From NCBI GenBank assembly GCA_020080175.1, contig JAGHQL010000035.1, positions 1 through 64,000 on the forward strand: DNA of 64,000 nt. Reading direction: 5' to 3'. The position numbers and the translations under genes are program-made. The DNA comes from Glutinoglossum americanum (Eukaryota; Ascomycota; Geoglossomycetes; Geoglossales; Geoglossaceae). Shown here in pieces: positions 60,524 to 64,000 of the stretch (position 1 is the first letter of the stretch; every line of letters starts with the position of its first letter). Under the pieces are notes generated by a model that saw only the letters and a list, made by a program, of their open reading frames with translations, made no database searches and had not been told where the DNA came from.

Positions 60524-63045
60524 ATGATGTCGTAGGGCCGGTCTTTGCATTTGCATTGGGGCGTTCAGCGGTTTGATAGGAAGTACACACCTAGATTAGA
60601 TAGCTTTGAAATGTTTTACTAGGATTGTATCGGGGAAGGCGTTCGTATGGGTCCAAAGATGTAGGTAATGAATCATATTGATTGTGTAACTAGTTTACGG
60701 TGATGGAACAATTCTACTAGGTGGCCCCACCACTGAATTATAAATAACGACGGGAAGGTTTCTTAGCCCACGCTCGACCTCTAAGGGGATGTCTTCAATC
60801 TTTCTAGCATCGTCGGAGGGTGCTACAAGTCCCGAGGCTTCGCAGTCATCGCTGTATCTCCAGAGAGGATTCCATCGTTGAAGCACACGACCAAGAATAG
60901 ACCAGACAATTTTTAGATCGAATATATACGTCGTACAGAAGCAGACAATGGGAGTCTCGATTCATCCCGTCAAGAGGGTAGTGATCGCCAGAAAAGCGTA
61001 CAAGGTGAAACGTAAAGCGGTATGCAAGACCGTGATTTAGACATTGCTATGTTGTGCTCCTTGTGTTATGCCATCCCCTCGCACGTGAACTTATTCACAA
61101 CACAGGAAGCCGCATAACCCTCTTAAGGCACCTCTTACGAGTATGTCCATAGTTCGAATTTCGCTATACTTAAAATAATAACAATAATAATGATCACATA
61201 TAAAAAGAGGTAAACAATAAAGGCCGTTAAATAATAACTCGGGGGCATTGGAATCTGACGCCGAAATGAAAAAATTGAAAAAAAAGGCAAACAACTACAC
61301 TCCGAACCTTTTTTGCCCTTGAGGGCTACTTTTCTTTCTTTTTTCCAGGGAGTTTTCTCATACAAAGCTATATCGCTCATCTTTGTAAGTGCTGTAAGTG
61401 CCAACTCACGCTTTCTATCCAGGTCCGATCGTAGTTGCATCAGTATTCTGGTGTTGATCCTTTTACCCAATCAGTACGATCGGCCAAGCCAAGGACCCCT
61501 TGGTTCCGGTAGCAGGGTTCTCCCATCCATGAACCTGTCTTCAATTTTCGGATATGTATTGATTATTTTTTTCTGCGGGACGAATATACACCATGGAATC
61601 CGATAGAAGTTATGTGATGTCTCATGCTCCAAGAGCAAGGCTTGCGACGAAGCCAAACCAGTCACTAGTGGCTAAAGCAGTAGATACATATGCATGTAAG
61701 TGTGCTCATTGCTCATATTACATCGTAAGAGCCTGTTCATGGTCACAAGCTATCTCCGGGTCGGGCGAGAGGGGCATGAGCGGTGAAGTTAACCGAAGGT
61801 ACTGCTGGGTCATAACACTTTCGCGGCGTTTTTGGGTCGCTTGCTCGGGCATCAACCGAAAACTTTCCTCTGTAAGCGGCTGATAAAGTCCATGCCTTCA
61901 GCGAAGGGTTTGCGGTTCGACCGGGCCCATAGCCTGAATAATCGAATCTGCATTAATGTCAAGAACGATCTTATCCTGATCTTCTAGTATGCATTTGAGT
62001 CATGCTACGATGCCGAGAATTTTGGCCTTGGTAGTAGGGTTGGCTCTTTATCCGGCTAGATAGTTATGCCATGCAACGGTTCACAATTCCATCGCTCATC
62101 ACCCTGGTCTACGATCGCTACAGGCATTTTGGTTCGAAACGAATTTGCCTAGTGTGCACCTGCAACCTGCTGGAAGCACTATCGTTTCATTTGGTCTTTT
62201 TAATGCGAAGGATGAGCTGAACTCTCTTATGTGCGCGTGAGGTTCCAGACCCGTGATGTACTCCAGGATACTCCGGATTTGACCTCGGAACTTCACCCCA
62301 TCGAATGAGATATCAGGTCCGGGTCAGGCCATTGTTCACCGTATTGGTCGTGGCGGCTTTGCTCAGAAACACCGTTGCCACTATCCTGGTCTCCGCTGAT
62401 TTCCGTGGGCATGAGATCATCAACGTCCTGTTTCAACTTGTGCTAGTGCGGAATCCCCCGCACCGATCGAGCAGACGGCATTTGTCAAACCCATCTTTTA
62501 ACCACCTTTCTTTCAGTCATGGATGCTATGGTTTGTCTTCGTTATTACTAATGTCTGCAAATGAGATCGAAGGACCCTTCTAAAAATCTCTCGCCAAGCA
62601 GGCATTATTACCTCTCGCCACCCGTCGTTTCCGAGTTTCCATAGTATCACGAGATGCATCATATTGGCGCAGAACCTCCCGCTCGAGCCGATACAGAGAC
62701 GTGAATCATGAGATTCCGTGAGGTTCTTGTCGTTTTCCTTATCCATTGGGTGAGCGGATATGGTCGGCTCTCTTCGACGCAGTAATCCCCCCTCCTAGCT
62801 TTTGCTCATCGCCAGGAGTCTGCATGGCTTGCCCAACAATTGGGCGATGGATCGCTGGTGCAAAAGCCCTTCCTTTGTGTCGTGTGAGCATATAAAGTGT
62901 CCTACCATTTCTTCTGATGTTGTCTCACTCATAGCCAGAGAGCAGAAGGACCTACGAAGTAGTCTGTCGCATCAGTATACCCCGACCAGTACCCAACGAT
63001 CCAGTATATACCCCTAACTCATCTACTACATCGACTATTGCGGCC
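60524..63045. other. Intergenic region upstream of the opsin-related gene
   Basis: These 2.5 kb hold no supported gene. On the minus strand around 62099-62500 two adjoining open frames have a protein-like composition, and a join or a frame change would be needed near 62300. They may be a decayed gene, but I recognise no family. A TATAAA lies at 62891-62896, about 150 bp before the opsin-related start. Confidence 0.5.
62891..62896 (+). promoter_or_regulatory. TATA box of the opsin-related gene (putative)
   Basis: TATAAA sits in a CATATAAAG context about 150 bp upstream of the start codon. A strong TATA box suits a highly or conditionally expressed gene, but its use is inferred. Confidence 0.45.
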
Positions 63046-63918
63046 ATGTCCTCCATCATCGCCCGCGCCTCCCACAACGACGCCCTCAATGTCAATCCTT
63101 CTAATGCTACCAACCGCTTGACCGTTCATGGGTCTGATTGGCTTTGGGCCGTAACCGCACTCTACTTCCTAGCATTCCTCATCCTCCTCCTCCATGCATT
63201 CACCGCAAAACATGGTGAGCGGGTCTTCCACTATCTATTCGGTATTGCCACCTTTACTGGTGGCATCGCCTATTTCGCCATGGCCTCCGATTTGGGCAAC
63301 GTACCTGTTGCGACCGAACTCAATAACGGCGGCGACAATAGTGTTACCCGACAGATCTGGTATGCGCGCTATATCAACTGGTTTGTCTCATGGGCTATGC
63401 TCGACATCGCTGTTTTGCTTCTCAGCGGCGTGAGTTGGGCCACCGTACTCTTCTCCGTTGGCTTGTCATGGATCTGGGTCTCGTCTTGGCTCGCTGGTGC
63501 CTTCGTCACAACGACCTACAAATGGGGATTCTTTGTATTCGGGGTGTTTGCATACTTCGTCCTCGCGTTCCATCTTAGCTACCATGGCCTTGCATCTGCT
63601 CGTCGTATCGGCTCATCGAAACACTACACTCTCACTACCTGCTTACTGCTCTTTGTCTGGATGCTGTACCCAATCGCATGGGGTCTTGACGAAGGTGGCA
63701 ATAAGATCTCGGTGACGTCAGGTTTTATCTTCTATGGTATCTTGGATCTCATTACTATGCCAATCCTCTCGCACTTTTTCTTGGTACTTGGGAGGAACTG
63801 GGATTATGGTGCTCTTGGTCTTCAGTTCACCCAGTATGGGCGTGTCGGCAGAAAGGAGGGTGGCGTTTTCCAAGAGAAGGAACCAGCGGCTGCTGCGGCG
63901 TCCGCGCCAGCTGTCTAG
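63046..63918 (+). CDS. Opsin-related protein (YRO2/MRH1/HSP30 type), no retinal lysine
   Basis: A single exon encodes 290 aa with seven hydrophobic segments, the microbial-rhodopsin layout. In segment three YARYINWFVSWAMLDIAVLL aligns with the bacteriorhodopsin proton path: Arg82 is kept (Arg108), Asp85 is replaced by Asn111 and Asp96 is kept (Asp120). In segment seven GILDLITMPIL keeps Asp212 (Asp234), but the Schiff-base Lys216 is replaced by Met238. Retinal therefore cannot bind covalently, and this belongs to the opsin-related proteins such as yeast Hsp30, Yro2 and Mrh1. These are plasma-membrane proteins linked to heat, acid or ethanol stress. The C-terminal tail is Ala-rich (EPAAAAASAPAV). 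The gene appears intact. Confidence 0.92.
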   Translation: MSSIIARASHNDALNVNPSNATNRLTVHGSDWLWAVTALYFLAFLILLLHAFTAKHGERVFHYLFGIATFTGGIAYFAMASDLGNVPVATELNNGGDNSVTRQIWYARYINWFVSWAMLDIAVLLLSGVSWATVLFSVGLSWIWVSSWLAGAFVTTTYKWGFFVFGVFAYFVLAFHLSYHGLASARRIGSSKHYTLTTCLLLFVWMLYPIAWGLDEGGNKISVTSGFIFYGILDLITMPILSHFFLVLGRNWDYGALGLQFTQYGRVGRKEGGVFQEKEPAAAAASAPAV

Positions 63919-64000
63919 ATCGGCATGAACGACCGATGCATTTCAGGGCTGATGTGGATTATGGGAAGCCGGGCCATATTCTGTGGATATAGGAACACTC

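Overview
The window is about 64 kb of nuclear DNA from a filamentous ascomycete fungus (Pezizomycotina). The evidence is short spliceosomal introns (mostly 45-90 bp) with GT..AG ends and a CTAAC/CTGAC-type branch site close to the acceptor, compact gene spacing, CT-rich promoters, and fungal-specific families: DUF2434, an RRT8-like protein, a CBM19-like secreted protein, a fungal MCT-type MFS transporter and an opsin-related protein. I reconstructed 19 protein-coding genes carrying about 66 introns. For every multi-exon model the exon lengths sum to a multiple of three. This is intron-rich for the group. The class within Pezizomycotina cannot be fixed from the sequence alone. No tRNA, rRNA, CRISPR array or recognisable mobile element was found.

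Layout. 1-5363 is a gene-free stretch full of simple repeats. 5364-19889 is a head-to-head pair: a 16-exon DEAH-box RNA helicase (minus) and GCN1 (plus, 2699 aa), 247 bp apart. 20706-26053 holds an MFS transporter (minus), an RRT8-like membrane protein (plus) and a secreted Ser/Thr-rich CBM19-like protein (minus). 27864-37941 holds a 1401-aa MIT-domain protein (minus) and, across an unusually long 4.65-kb divergent gap, a BRCT-domain protein (plus). 38582-46941 holds a DUF2235 hydrolase (minus), the cohesin acetyltransferase ECO1 (plus), a proline-rich NPF-motif protein (plus) and a DUF2434 membrane protein (plus). 47425-49641 pairs a SAS2-like MYST acetyltransferase (minus) with ribosomal protein uL15/RPL28 (plus). 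50027-57294 pairs the CDC7 kinase (minus) with condensin subunit 1 (plus), followed by an F-box-like gene. 57339-60523 pairs the NatC catalytic subunit MAK3 (minus) with the acyltransferase PDAT/LRO1 (plus). After a 2.5-kb gap an opsin-related protein closes the window at 63046-63918.

How the genes fit together. This is core housekeeping territory, not an accessory island. Several neighbours act on chromosomes in the cell cycle: ECO1 (cohesion), CDC7 (replication origin firing), condensin subunit 1, a MYST acetyltransferase and a BRCT protein. Translation and its control are represented by GCN1, a DEAH helicase, RPL28 and NatC. Most genes lie in head-to-head pairs sharing one promoter region of roughly 180-770 bp.

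The most unusual observations concern splicing. One condensin intron can only be reconciled with the conserved protein if it begins with GA rather than GT. Two other introns begin with GC. One gene has a 15-nt exon. The opsin-like protein lacks the retinal-binding lysine. I did not find a system I can call new with confidence.
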